A stretch of DNA of 64,000 bases from an uncultured Lachnospiraceae bacterium (GTDB lineage Bacteria; Bacillota; Clostridia; Lachnospirales; Lachnospiraceae), in contig CANOMQ010000006.1 of assembly GCA_947567595.1 (NCBI GenBank), positions 1-64,000 on the forward strand, in the 5' to 3' direction. The notes below the pieces were generated by a model. It was given only the letters and a program-made list of their open reading frames with translations, was not told the origin of the DNA and did no database searches. Both the position numbers and the translations under genes were made by a program. Below, in pieces: positions 44,068-52,074 of the stretch. Each line of letters starts with the position of its first letter. Position 1 is the first letter of the stretch.

Positions 44068-45664
44068 TGTTAAAATCTCCGTTCCTTAAGTCTTCATAGT
44101 CAAACAGTTCTCCCGTGTCTTCATCCAGCAGACGGAAGCGGTGCAGATCCCCGCCCTCAAAGACGCCGGAAAGTTCCTCCGGATTGAACTGCCGCAGTCG
44201 TTTTGATTTGTAAAGCCTTGCGTTGTAAATGTCGTTGTCATTCATTTTCAAAAGTGCTTCGTAGGCATCCTGAAGCGGACTGTCTTCATTCAGTCCCCTT
44301 GTATAAATGCCAAGCGTGACCGCGGAGCAGAGCACGCGCTTTTTCATGGCGTCAATGTTCAGCTTCCTGTTGTAGTTTCGGACAAGGCGCGCTTCTTCCG
44401 GCGTCATCCGCATGTCGATGCAGCGTGTCCTCCGCAGGGCATCCCAAAAACGGCATAACGGGCGGCGTGACTTCTTTTCGTTTCCTGTCTTTTCCACCAT
44501 CCGGAATACCTTGTCGGTAAGATAGTCTATGATAATTTTGCGGTTGTCAAAATACTGGTAAACGCGTGCGCACTCGCCGAACTGCGAGTAATCCTTGAAT
44601 GGGATAAGCTCATAGCTTTTGCTGTGCCTGCGCATTGTCTGGTATTCGACATTCACAATCAGGTTGATTTTGGGCGTCAGTTCGTCCGCAAGCTTTATCA
44701 GGTCATCCTCATTGATATGCTCCGTGCCGTCAAGTACCCTGCTGACTTTTACAAGCTTTTCAGGGTTCCTTCCATGTTCCCTGTAAAATTCCAGCCTTGC
44801 ATAAAAGCGGTAGAACCAGTTTTTCTTCTCGTAACATTTTTCATATACATATTTGTCGTATTTGTTGATTAGACCGTTCATTTCCCATATCTGGAAAAAC
44901 CACGGCTTGTAATTCTGCTCTATGACTTCGCGCGATTTCAGGTAAATCCTGATGAATACCTTGTCGGAACGCTTGCCGAGTGCGACATAATCAATCTCGT
45001 AATCTTCGGAGCCGACTTTGTTTGTTACGTACGTAGCATTCTTGAAACGGTCAACGCGCATTTTGTAGAAGCTTTCCGGCGCGAAGAACTTTTCGGGATT
45101 GTTTAAATAGTTTGTATGCCAGCAGTAGTCAATCCTGTTTTCCTTAACCTCCGAAATCTCAAGACCGAAAAATTCCGCGAAGCTCTGCACGTACCTGTAG
45201 GAATTTTCGAAACTATCACGCACGCCGTACTGCCACAGCATGTAGCTGCGGAGCTGCACGATGCATTCCGCCGTCACGGACTCGCCGCCATCTCCTGCCT
45301 TCGGCACGGAAGGCGCGATGAAGATGTCGAAATATTCGGGGTACGAAAGGCATATGTTGTAAAAGCGCGAAAATGTCACGGGCTTTAACACGAGGTTCTT
45401 GTCAATGTCCTTCAGGTAGAAGTCACCTGAAGCGGGATCGTCGCTGTCGTATACGTAGCGGTATTTCACGTCAAAGTAACGGCGGAGCCGGAGGACTTTT
45501 TTATCCTTTGTCCTTGCGCGGAAATCGTTTTTGAATTTCACGCTGTAGTAGAATGTATCTATGTTGTGCAGGAATGAATCCCTATGAAAAGAAAAATATT
45601 CTTCCTGCTCCTCCAAATCCATTTCACTGAACAGTTTATTGTCTATATTGTTTCTATCAATCAC
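44057..45664 (-). CDS. Replication initiator, Rep_trans-like (rolling circle)
   Basis: The 535-aa protein has a middle region (about 150-260) resembling the replication initiation factor family (Rep_trans, which includes RstA of CTXphi): ENRIDYCWHTNYLN, VTNKVGSEDYEIDYVALGKR, SDKVFIRIYLKSREVIEQN. In such proteins a tyrosine nicks the origin and starts rolling-circle replication. The exact nucleophile cannot be named here. It starts with GTG, with GAGG 8 nt upstream. A perfect TTGTAATACAA site lies 30 bp upstream. The following integrase gene overlaps it. The assignment rests on motif resemblance and on its place between integrase and Zot. Confidence 0.65.
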   Translation of the reverse strand: MIDRNNIDNKLFSEMDLEEQEEYFSFHRDSFLHNIDTFYYSVKFKNDFRARTKDKKVLRLRRYFDVKYRYVYDSDDPASGDFYLKDIDKNLVLKPVTFSRFYNICLSYPEYFDIFIAPSVPKAGDGGESVTAECIVQLRSYMLWQYGVRDSFENSYRYVQSFAEFFGLEISEVKENRIDYCWHTNYLNNPEKFFAPESFYKMRVDRFKNATYVTNKVGSEDYEIDYVALGKRSDKVFIRIYLKSREVIEQNYKPWFFQIWEMNGLINKYDKYVYEKCYEKKNWFYRFYARLEFYREHGRNPEKLVKVSRVLDGTEHINEDDLIKLADELTPKINLIVNVEYQTMRRHSKSYELIPFKDYSQFGECARVYQYFDNRKIIIDYLTDKVFRMVEKTGNEKKSRRPLCRFWDALRRTRCIDMRMTPEEARLVRNYNRKLNIDAMKKRVLCSAVTLGIYTRGLNEDSPLQDAYEALLKMNDNDIYNARLYKSKRLRQFNPEELSGVFEGGDLHRFRLLDEDTGELFDYEDLRNGDFNNDD

Positions 45665-45694
45665 ATTTAATACCTCATCAATCTCTTTTTTTGG

Positions 45695-45705
45695 TTGTAA
45701 TACAA
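45695..45705. promoter_or_regulatory. TTGTAATACAA operator-like site upstream of rep
   Basis: Perfect palindrome, 30 bp before the rep start codon. It is one of about ten related sites between genes of the prophage (see also 47003-47231, 53625-53688, 55380-55433). Confidence 0.5.
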
Positions 45706-45860
45706 TTGGTTTACATAATATTCATTTGCTGAAATGGCAATTCTAGCAAATGAGTTAGTTTAAACTTACATCTAATGTTTAAAGGCATTTGAGGCTGTTT
45801 TCAGCATGTAATGCAATGGAATTTGAGACCACGTATTACAGGCTGTGGAGCCGGGAAAAA

Positions 45861-45924
45861 AGCCCCCGCTCCGTGCATGTCCGCGCCGCGGGGCGGCGCG
45901 GACATGCTTTCCGGAGCGGGGGCT
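45861..45924 (-). terminator. Long terminator after the Zot gene
   Basis: A 13-bp outer stem (45861-45873 with 45912-45924) and a 14-bp inner stem (45875-45888 with 45894-45907), both very G+C-rich, are followed by TTTTTTCCC on the minus strand. They lie right at the 3' end of the structural operon and separate it from rep. Confidence 0.8.
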
Positions 45925-45929
45925 TCTTC

Positions 45930-46802
45930 CTACCTTTTTGTATCATGGATTTTGATTTTGACCACCCGGTCTTCCGAAATGGGATTATTCTCCTGAAAGC
46001 CTGCTTCCGATAACGCGTCAACAACACTCCATGTGTCATACGAATCCCGGAGCCTGTCCGAATGCACGAAGCAGTACATGCCGCGGTACTTTAAGTCTTT
46101 CACGTCACCGTCATTGTCAATGATGGGCTCCCGCCTCACGACGACGGTAAGCACCCCGGCAAGCGTGACGCACTGCCGTATCTCCGTGCACTGGGAGCGT
46201 ATCGCCTTGGCAAGCAGGTAAAAATTCTGTGCGGTTCCCAGAATGACGCGGCGGTTCTTCCTGTTCTGCGTGATGACGCCGAGCATTTCGGCGGGAAAGT
46301 TCCGGCTCTGGTTGGAACCGAACCAGTTCTGGAGCTCGTCCATGATGACGACGATGCCCTTGTGCCCGTTCTTATAATTGACGAGCTGTTTCCAGTGCAG
46401 AAGCTTCTCATCCTGATACGCAAACTTTGTGTTGCTTAAGCATTTCGCCTCCGGATATGCATCAAGGACATCGATTGCGTACTGCATCAGCGCGGAGGTC
46501 TTCCCGTTCCCCTGCCTTCCGGTGAAGATGATGAGCCCCTGCGGGCGGAAGAAGTCAGGCTCCCTTTTGTAGATGTCATCGACATAGCGGCGCGGGGCGT
46601 CCCAGAAGAGCCGCAGGAACAGCGAACGCGGCTTCACCCTCCTCGTGCTGCCACGCTTCACGCGGTCACCCTTCAGCCAGCGCACCGCATACCAGAAGAA
46701 CACGGCAGCGAAATAATAGCCGATGAAGCCGAACACGGCTATGAATGGTATCTTGAATATGGACAGGAATATGCCCATGATCTGTGTAAACATGTCAAAC
46801 AT
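45930..46802 (-). CDS. Zot-like filamentous phage assembly ATPase
   Basis: The 290-aa protein has the Zot/pI ATPase domain: Walker A GRQGNGKT (about 95-102), Walker B GIVVIMDE (about 149-156), and QSRNFPAEMLGVITQNRKNR downstream. In filamentous phages this inner-membrane ATPase drives extrusion of the virion. Here the hydrophobic segments are at the N-terminus (about 10-42) and nothing hydrophobic follows the ATPase domain, unlike the mid-protein TM and periplasmic tail of classic pI/Zot. That fits a host without an outer membrane. ATG 46802 is supported by AAGGAGAC. It is the last gene of the structural operon. Confidence 0.88.
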   Translation of the reverse strand: MFDMFTQIMGIFLSIFKIPFIAVFGFIGYYFAAVFFWYAVRWLKGDRVKRGSTRRVKPRSLFLRLFWDAPRRYVDDIYKREPDFFRPQGLIIFTGRQGNGKTSALMQYAIDVLDAYPEAKCLSNTKFAYQDEKLLHWKQLVNYKNGHKGIVVIMDELQNWFGSNQSRNFPAEMLGVITQNRKNRRVILGTAQNFYLLAKAIRSQCTEIRQCVTLAGVLTVVVRREPIIDNDGDVKDLKYRGMYCFVHSDRLRDSYDTWSVVDALSEAGFQENNPISEDRVVKIKIHDTKR

Positions 46803-46813
46803 AATCAGTCTCC

Positions 46814-46987
46814 TTACAGTGTTTCTAATATTTCGTTGCAGAGGAAAAGCGGCAGCAATAAACAACGGGAAGCTGTTTTTAAAGATTCATCATGCCGCTT
46901 CCACTTCTCCGGTCTGAACCCCCTGTCTATCCATTCGAGCAGAGAGCGGTAATTGGTTCTTTTATGAAAAAGTTTGTAGAATTCCAT
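46814..46987 (-). CDS. Small prophage protein, 57 aa
   Basis: The product MEFYKLFHKRTNYRSLLEWI...SRCLLLPLFLCNEILETL is basic in the middle. It is supported by GGAGG 5 nt before the ATG and by tight spacing (11 nt) to the Zot gene. No family is recognised. Operator-like repeats begin directly upstream (47003), so it may be the first gene of a short transcript with zot. Confidence 0.5.
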   Translation of the reverse strand: MEFYKLFHKRTNYRSLLEWIDRGFRPEKWKRHDESLKTASRCLLLPLFLCNEILETL

Positions 46988-47002
46988 ACATCCTCCAACA
47001 AA

Positions 47003-47231
47003 TGTAATACAAATGCCAGTCTCCAGTGTCGCGATCCGCGTCATTCTGCGTTGGATTTGTAGGACAAATTTTTAAAATAACATCCATTCCGGGAACAAAT
47101 TTGTCTTACAAAAACAGCAGGAAAATTCACGTCTGTAATACAAATCCTTGCTACTGCTATTTCTCCTGAAGTAAATTTGTATTACAATTTACCTGAAGAT
47201 TTTGCGTTCCGGGAACAAATTTGTCCTACAA
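47003..47231. promoter_or_regulatory. Array of TTGTANNACAA-type sites
   Basis: In about 230 bp there are six related sites: TGTAATACA (47003), TTTGTAGGACAAA (47056-47068), TTGTCTTACAA (47101-47111), TGTAATACA (47134), TTGTATTACAA (47177-47187) and TTGTCCTACAA (47221-47231). Two lie inside a direct repeat beginning TTCCGGGAACAAATTTGTC (47086 and 47206). The spacing is 30-53 bp. The array separates the 82-aa gene from the 57-aa/Zot genes and is the densest cluster of a motif found elsewhere in the prophage, so it is likely a multi-site operator. Confidence 0.6.
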
Positions 47232-47474
47232 AATAGGCAATAGATCCCATATGGTTTTTACTACGCTGATTATTATCCTGAATAGCATGATGGAGATAAT
47301 AATCGTGACAATGGGCAAAAGCCCCTTTATCGGCAGTATATAGAACAAAAATGCGAAAAAATCTGAAAAGGTTCGAAATATCGTCGTATCCAAATTAAAG
47401 TGTAACGGCTCATATCCGCCTAGAAAAAACATAAAAGCGTTATAAATCAAATTTATCAGTGTATCTGTTATCAT
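47226..47474 (-). CDS. Small two-TM membrane protein (minor-coat-like)
   Basis: The 82-aa protein is very hydrophobic, with segments at about residues 33-50 (FRTFSDFFAFLFYILPIKG) and 52-78 (LLPIVTIIISIMLFRIIISV). A small membrane protein between the adsorption protein and the Zot ATPase is the position of pVI-like minor coat proteins in filamentous phages. Sequence alone does not prove this. AAAGGACT precedes the ATG, and it starts 5 nt after the stop of the 752-aa gene. Confidence 0.6.
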   Translation of the reverse strand: MITDTLINLIYNAFMFFLGGYEPLHFNLDTTIFRTFSDFFAFLFYILPIKGLLPIVTIIISIMLFRIIISVVKTIWDLLPIL

Positions 47475-47479
47475 ATTGA

Positions 47480-49738
47480 TTAGTCCTTTTCAGATGAATA
47501 TTTTTGATAGGATCTGTCAGCAGCCATAATGGAACCTTCCGTTCCAGAAATTATGCCGGGAAGCTTCAGAAATAAGCGCCAAAGGAACAACGCCCATGCA
47601 ATGGCAAGTATGACTTTGTCCCCAAATTGCTTATAGGGAGCATACCAGCTTACATCAATGATGATAAAACTTCCGGTTCCATAGTTATATTTTTTTGAAG
47701 TTGTCTTTCCAATAGGTATCTTTAGTATAGGGCTGGGCGTTATCCCAAAGAGCATGGTTTTCAGATCATTTATTGCATTTATTACATCATTTTTGAATTG
47801 AAAGTACTCCTGCATTTCCCCGACTTTCTCAAGGGTTGCTGCTTCATTTGGGACAAATACATCCGTCATGACACCTTGCACAGCGTTGGAAATTACACCT
47901 TCAAGCCCTGCATAATCATTTGCAACTGTAATGTCAAAAGTTGGGTTAAGCGTGACGGCAGGAGCTTCAACGGACACATCAGGAACCGCTATGTCGGGAA
48001 TGATTATATCAGGTATTGCAATGTCGGGAATGGTTATGTCCGGTATTACTATATCCGGTACCTTCACCTGAATACCGCTGACTGCGGAAATGATGACGGC
48101 AGGCAAATCAGCAAGCGCGTTAATTGCGGATGCTGCATCGGGAAAGACGTTGGAAAGGACATCTGAAAGGATATCCGGCAAGACTGAAATCTGCGTATCC
48201 GCATAAGCATCTGACAGAACCCCAGCAAGGACGATGGGGATTCCGTTTATAAGAGTCTCAAGATGCTCCGCCGTCATGAACTGCCCGAGCGTGTCCGAAA
48301 AGGAATTAAAAATAGCTGCGGGAAGGTCAAGAATGCGGTCTGCTATGGAGGAGAGAAAGGAAACCGCCTTTCCAATTCCCGTATTTATCTTTGCGGATGT
48401 GCTGTTGATTCCGCCCACTGCGGTCAGAAGGTTCTTATTCTGCTCAATGATTTCCTTATTCTGTCCGATGATGGTTTCCTGGTTTTGTGTTTGCTGTTCC
48501 CGCCATTCCGCCATTTCCTCCGAAAGGGTTGACAAATATCCCATAAGCGTATCAAGATCATAACCGTCCAATCCGTCCATGACATCCGAATCACTGAAGG
48601 AAAAGGACACGCCGTCAGTGTAATCCATTGCACGCGAAGGGTCATAGGAAATGGCATTTCCTGTTGTTTTATAGGTGTACAGCTTCCGTTTAATCTCACC
48701 GCCAAAAAAGGTAGCGCCGACCGTACAGCCGTTGGAATACGCACTTTCCGCATTGCAGAAATACCAGTTAGACATACTTAGAGATGTTGCGCCATAATTA
48801 AAATCAACGCTGGGAAGATAATTCGCATCCGTCTTGGATTCCCATGCGCCGGAAGATACATTATGCACGTAATACTGTCCAGTATAGACGGGCAGGGATT
48901 TAAAATAAGAGCTGAAGGATGACGAATCACGTACGCCGCACTGGGACAACGCACTCTTATAATTCACATTTGACATGATGCACATCCCCTTGTATCCCCC
49001 CCATGGCAACTTATACCCGACAACCGAATAATTAATTGGAATAGGCATAATATACGTTAAAGAACCACCGGCATAAATCAGAAAATAATATTTACTGTCC
49101 GAATATCCCTCCGATTTAAGGTAAGCGGCAGCACCTTCAATGGAAAAATAATCATCAATGCCATCCATTGATTTAAGGGATGTAACCGCATTGACGGTTG
49201 TCGTAATGGATGACACGTAATCACTGTCAACGTCAACGGTTCCTTCCTCTTCCTTCCCGTATGCCTTGTCCACAACGTTCTTGTCACTTTTAAGATATTG
49301 CGTCACCGCATCGGCAAGCACGCTGGTAACATTATTGCTCAGTCCGATGCTTAATCCATTAGCCCGCGATCCCGACAGTGTAATACCGCCGTCAGCCGCG
49401 TTTATAACTTCTCCGGCTTTATATTTCAGGCATAACCCAAGATAATCTTCACCGTTCTGATCCAAGAAAGACGAAAGGAAAGGATTCCGTTTACCCGTAA
49501 GGGAATAATCAAGACCTTTAATATATTCCTTGATAATTTTCTCATCGGATATTGAAAGTTCGCTCCGGACATACCCAGCTGCGGAAAGACCGACAGAAAC
49601 CATTACATTTTCTAACAGCGACTTGAGAGCCCATAACGCTGTTTCTGCCGCCTGTGCCTGAATGTACGAAGTCAATGGCGCGCTTACTATCATGAATGCC
49701 GACATGATGATGCATGTCAGCCGTTTTATTTTTTTCAT
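47480..49738 (-). CDS. Secreted adsorption-type (pIII-like) protein
   Basis: The 752-aa protein starts MKKIKRLTCIIMSAFMIVSA with cleavage near AQA-AE. It has a large N-terminal region without a recognised fold (about 30-390) and a coiled coil (about 415-480, with QNQETIIGQNKEIIEQNKNL). Pentapeptide repeats VPDIVIPDITIPDIAIPDII span about 560-595. A C-terminal TM (KVILAIAWALFLWRLFLKLP) and short basic tail follow. Signal peptide, modular stalk and single C-terminal membrane anchor match the architecture of pIII-type receptor-binding proteins, which cap the virion. ATG 49738 is chosen from the signal peptide and CAGGAA upstream. Confidence 0.7.
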   Translation of the reverse strand: MKKIKRLTCIIMSAFMIVSAPLTSYIQAQAAETALWALKSLLENVMVSVGLSAAGYVRSELSISDEKIIKEYIKGLDYSLTGKRNPFLSSFLDQNGEDYLGLCLKYKAGEVINAADGGITLSGSRANGLSIGLSNNVTSVLADAVTQYLKSDKNVVDKAYGKEEEGTVDVDSDYVSSITTTVNAVTSLKSMDGIDDYFSIEGAAAYLKSEGYSDSKYYFLIYAGGSLTYIMPIPINYSVVGYKLPWGGYKGMCIMSNVNYKSALSQCGVRDSSSFSSYFKSLPVYTGQYYVHNVSSGAWESKTDANYLPSVDFNYGATSLSMSNWYFCNAESAYSNGCTVGATFFGGEIKRKLYTYKTTGNAISYDPSRAMDYTDGVSFSFSDSDVMDGLDGYDLDTLMGYLSTLSEEMAEWREQQTQNQETIIGQNKEIIEQNKNLLTAVGGINSTSAKINTGIGKAVSFLSSIADRILDLPAAIFNSFSDTLGQFMTAEHLETLINGIPIVLAGVLSDAYADTQISVLPDILSDVLSNVFPDAASAINALADLPAVIISAVSGIQVKVPDIVIPDITIPDIAIPDIIIPDIAVPDVSVEAPAVTLNPTFDITVANDYAGLEGVISNAVQGVMTDVFVPNEAATLEKVGEMQEYFQFKNDVINAINDLKTMLFGITPSPILKIPIGKTTSKKYNYGTGSFIIIDVSWYAPYKQFGDKVILAIAWALFLWRLFLKLPGIISGTEGSIMAADRSYQKYSSEKD

Positions 49739-49803
49739 TTCCTGTTCACCCCCGTTTTTCTGTAAAAGAAAAGGGCACTGCCGAAGCAATTCCCTCCCTG
49801 ACA

Positions 49804-50016
49804 CTAGGCAGCATGAAGAACACTCTGTATGAAGCTGATGCCCTTGCGCAGCCCGATGAATGAAATCATCACCGGGATGCACACTGGCAGGAGTGCGATT
49901 ACTTCATCAAGCACGCCGTTCATCATGTCCGCGGTCACGACGCCTGCTATTTTTCCCGTTGAGGATGCTGCCGCCTGCGACGCCCTGACAACAAGTGCCA
50001 TTACTAAACCCGTCAT
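49804..50016 (-). CDS. Major coat-like protein (pVIII-like), 70 aa
   Basis: The protein begins MTGLVMALVVRASQAAASST and has one long hydrophobic stretch (GVLDEVIALLPVCIPVMISF) followed by a short basic end (GLRKGISFIQSVLHAA). Size, a single TM and position just before the pIII-like gene are those of a filamentous phage major coat protein. The N-terminus is hydrophobic up to ASQAAA and may act as a signal peptide, giving a mature coat of about 54 aa. AAGGAGG lies 7 nt before the ATG, a strong site suited to a highly expressed gene. Confidence 0.7.
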   Translation of the reverse strand: MTGLVMALVVRASQAAASSTGKIAGVVTADMMNGVLDEVIALLPVCIPVMISFIGLRKGISFIQSVLHAA

Positions 50017-50078
50017 ATTAAAACCTCCTTCTGAACCATTGAACTGTTACTGTATATCATAAATTGCGCAAATATGAC

Positions 50079-50867
50079 CTAAAAGAATATCCTGAAAAAC
50101 TTATATATGTAATCACACAGGAGGATGACAAGGAACACCACGATGAAACAGCATATGACCTGCAGGTCGGTATGCACCTGCTGGAGGTCTTCATGGATGA
50201 CGGAGGTTTCGGTTTCCGCCTCCGTTGTCCCGGTTTCCGTTCCCGTTTCCGTTTCCGTCTCTGTCCCGAAGCCGATTTCGGTCAGCCTGTCCACTAGGGA
50301 CTTCAGGTAATGGTCGGCATCCTGTCTGTTTACGGAGTCTGTGCTGCCTTCGGTTCCTGTTTCTGGTTCTGGCTCCGTTTCTGATTCCTGTTCTGACCCT
50401 GACCGCGGTTCTGCTTCTGATCCTGTTTTTCCTTCTCCCTCTGTCTCCGCCACTCCTGAACTTCCTCGTCGGTCGTTTCCGGATTCGGGTTCTGTGCCTC
50501 CTCTTCCTGCTCCATCAGTACTTTCGGCTGTCTCTGCTCCGGAGGCTTCCTCACTTTCGTTTTCCTCTGTGCTGCTTCCTTCTCCATCTCCGCTGCCTGT
50601 ATGCCCACTGTCCTTATCAATGGTATCTGCATCAGCAGCGCTTTCAGGAAGTACAGTATCCTTGACAGCATCCGTTTCAGGAAGTTCATCGCCGCCGTTA
50701 TCATGCACAGCATCAGCAGCAGCATCAGCAGGCTTATCAGGTTCACTGTCATTTTCCTTTTCCTCCGCCCTTTCCTCACCGTCGTTTTCTTCTGCGGCTG
50801 CCGCTTCAGGTTCCTCATCGGCGGCAGCCGTAAGAATAAGTGAATCCAAAATGATTGTTATATCCAT
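50079..50867 (-). CDS. Acidic tail-anchored protein, prophage
   Basis: The 262-aa protein starts MDITIILDSLILTAAADEEP, is dominated by Glu, Asp, Ser, Gly and Thr (TETETETGTETGTTEAETE near residue 210), and ends with a TM helix (VICCFIVVFLVILLCDYIYK) and FFRIFF. The charged body is probably disordered. In a filamentous phage it could be a minor coat or surface-exposed decoration protein. It lies directly upstream of the coat-like gene and 3 nt after the next gene. The opposite strand is also open over most of it; low complexity explains that. Confidence 0.55.
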   Translation of the reverse strand: MDITIILDSLILTAAADEEPEAAAAEENDGEERAEEKENDSEPDKPADAAADAVHDNGGDELPETDAVKDTVLPESAADADTIDKDSGHTGSGDGEGSSTEENESEEASGAETAESTDGAGRGGTEPESGNDRRGSSGVAETEGEGKTGSEAEPRSGSEQESETEPEPETGTEGSTDSVNRQDADHYLKSLVDRLTEIGFGTETETETGTETGTTEAETETSVIHEDLQQVHTDLQVICCFIVVFLVILLCDYIYKFFRIFF

Positions 50868-50870
50868 TGG

Positions 50871-51386
50871 TTACACAGCTTTCTTGTCGTTCTTTGAGTC
50901 ATTCTTTGAATCGTTTTTATGGGGTTCTGTCTTTTCGGCTGCGGTTTCATCCTTTGGCGGCTGTACAGGTGCCTTGAGCGAATCGAGTGCTGCCTTTACG
51001 CTTGCCGAATCCGGGGCGTCACAGGGTATCATGCCGGGAAGCTCAAGCCCCGGGAGCACGTAGGGAACGAACTGCACGTGTGACTTGTAGGCGATGTTGG
51101 TAAGCTTCAGGGTCGGCTTGCCGTCCGAACCGACCGCCATCTCAAAGGTGCCCTCGTAGATTGCAGGGGCAATGCGTACCTTGTCGCGCATGTTGTAATC
51201 CACCCAGCTTTTACCGCGCTGCATTCCGACGGCTTTTGTGATGTCATACTCGCTCTGTGCGGAAATCATCGTGTTCAGGAACACGTAATGTATCGTGCAG
51301 CCGTATATCCTTGAGCCGTCCTCCCCCGTCGTGTCGATTGCATTTGCAAAAAAGACCAAGATGTCTGCTTTTGATGTAAGGTTCAT
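50871..51386 (-). CDS. Prophage protein, possible ssDNA-binding protein
   Basis: The 171-aa protein has a beta-rich N-terminal domain (GCTIHYVFLNTMISAQSEYD, YEGTFEMAVGSDGKPTLKLT) and a lysine/asparagine-rich tail (HKNDSKNDSKNDKKAV). Filamentous phages need a single-stranded DNA-binding protein early in the same operon, and a small beta-barrel with a charged tail would fit. No family is recognised, so this is inference from position and composition. A GAGGAGG-like site precedes the ATG. Confidence 0.45.
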   Translation of the reverse strand: MNLTSKADILVFFANAIDTTGEDGSRIYGCTIHYVFLNTMISAQSEYDITKAVGMQRGKSWVDYNMRDKVRIAPAIYEGTFEMAVGSDGKPTLKLTNIAYKSHVQFVPYVLPGLELPGMIPCDAPDSASVKAALDSLKAPVQPPKDETAAEKTEPHKNDSKNDSKNDKKAV

Positions 51387-51403
51387 TCTGTTTTCCTCCT
51401 CGT

Positions 51404-51790
51404 TTAAAATGGTATGATGTTGTTTTCATGTTCTTCCCATGCCTTCCTTATGGACTCGAACCATGCCGTCTCATCTATACGGCTTACCCCGGTCCCGGCA
51501 CACATTTCATGGAACTGGTCAGGGGTCATGCCTTCATAGGCCTCGAAGTATTCCCGGAAGGTCAGGGGCATATGGTCAAGATGGATGCGGTCAACATACT
51601 GGCGGTACCTGTTGCGGTAGAATTCGATTACTTTTTCCGTAGGATCCCACTTGGTTTCAAAAACCGGTTTCTTCCGCTTCTCCAGTTTTTCACGGAATGC
51701 ATCCTCCGTCATGTGTATCCTGTCCCACAGCCACTCCTCATAGCTTCTGATTGTGACGGTTGTCCCGTCTGAAAGTGTATATTCCTTCAT
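51404..51790 (-). CDS. Unrecognised prophage protein, 128 aa
   Basis: The 128-aa protein (KEYTLSDGTTVTIRSYEEWL at the start, FYRNRYRQYVDRIHLDHMPL in the middle) is rich in aromatic and charged residues and is soluble. It overlaps the upstream membrane protein gene by 4 nt, so the two are coupled. No function can be assigned. Confidence 0.55.
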   Translation of the reverse strand: MKEYTLSDGTTVTIRSYEEWLWDRIHMTEDAFREKLEKRKKPVFETKWDPTEKVIEFYRNRYRQYVDRIHLDHMPLTFREYFEAYEGMTPDQFHEMCAGTGVSRIDETAWFESIRKAWEEHENNIIPF

Positions 51791-52050
51791 CTGTTTTCCG
51801 ATCCGCTGCCGTCATCATGTTTCTTCCTGCGCAGCATGCGGGCTGCAAGTTCAAGCACTGTTATGATGGCGATTGTTACTGCCATGACGGCAAGGTCGGA
51901 ATAAAACAGGTGCGTATTCGGCGGTATGACGCTGGTATCCCTGCCATGCCTGAAATAACATACAAACCAGTAAAGGTTGTATAATCCGAGTGCCACCAGT
52001 CCGAAACTGAAGCCGACACCGAGTATTTTCTTAAATTCCTTCTTATCCAT
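51787..52050 (-). CDS. Small two-TM prophage protein, 87 aa
   Basis: The predicted product MDKKEFKKILGVGFSFGLVA... has hydrophobic segments at about residues 9-32 and 47-70, ends in a basic and polar tail (RMLRRKKHDDGSGSENR), and could be a minor virion or assembly protein. ATG 52050 has AGAGG 8 nt upstream. It is the first coding gene after the hairpin-rich region. Confidence 0.55.
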   Translation of the reverse strand: MDKKEFKKILGVGFSFGLVALGLYNLYWFVCYFRHGRDTSVIPPNTHLFYSDLAVMAVTIAIITVLELAARMLRRKKHDDGSGSENR

Positions 52051-52074
52051 GATTACCTCTTTTCTTTCCAACAT

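Noticed and set aside
47955-48065. Short regularly spaced repeats resembling a small CRISPR or minisatellite
   Set aside because: They are the 15-bp codon repeats of the PDI-x-I segment in the secreted prophage protein; there are no spacers and no cas genes.
50225-51063. Long plus-strand frames opposite the acidic prophage gene
   Set aside because: Low-complexity GAG/GAC/TCA codons leave all frames open. The minus-strand frame has the TM end, proper spacing to neighbours and the operon direction.
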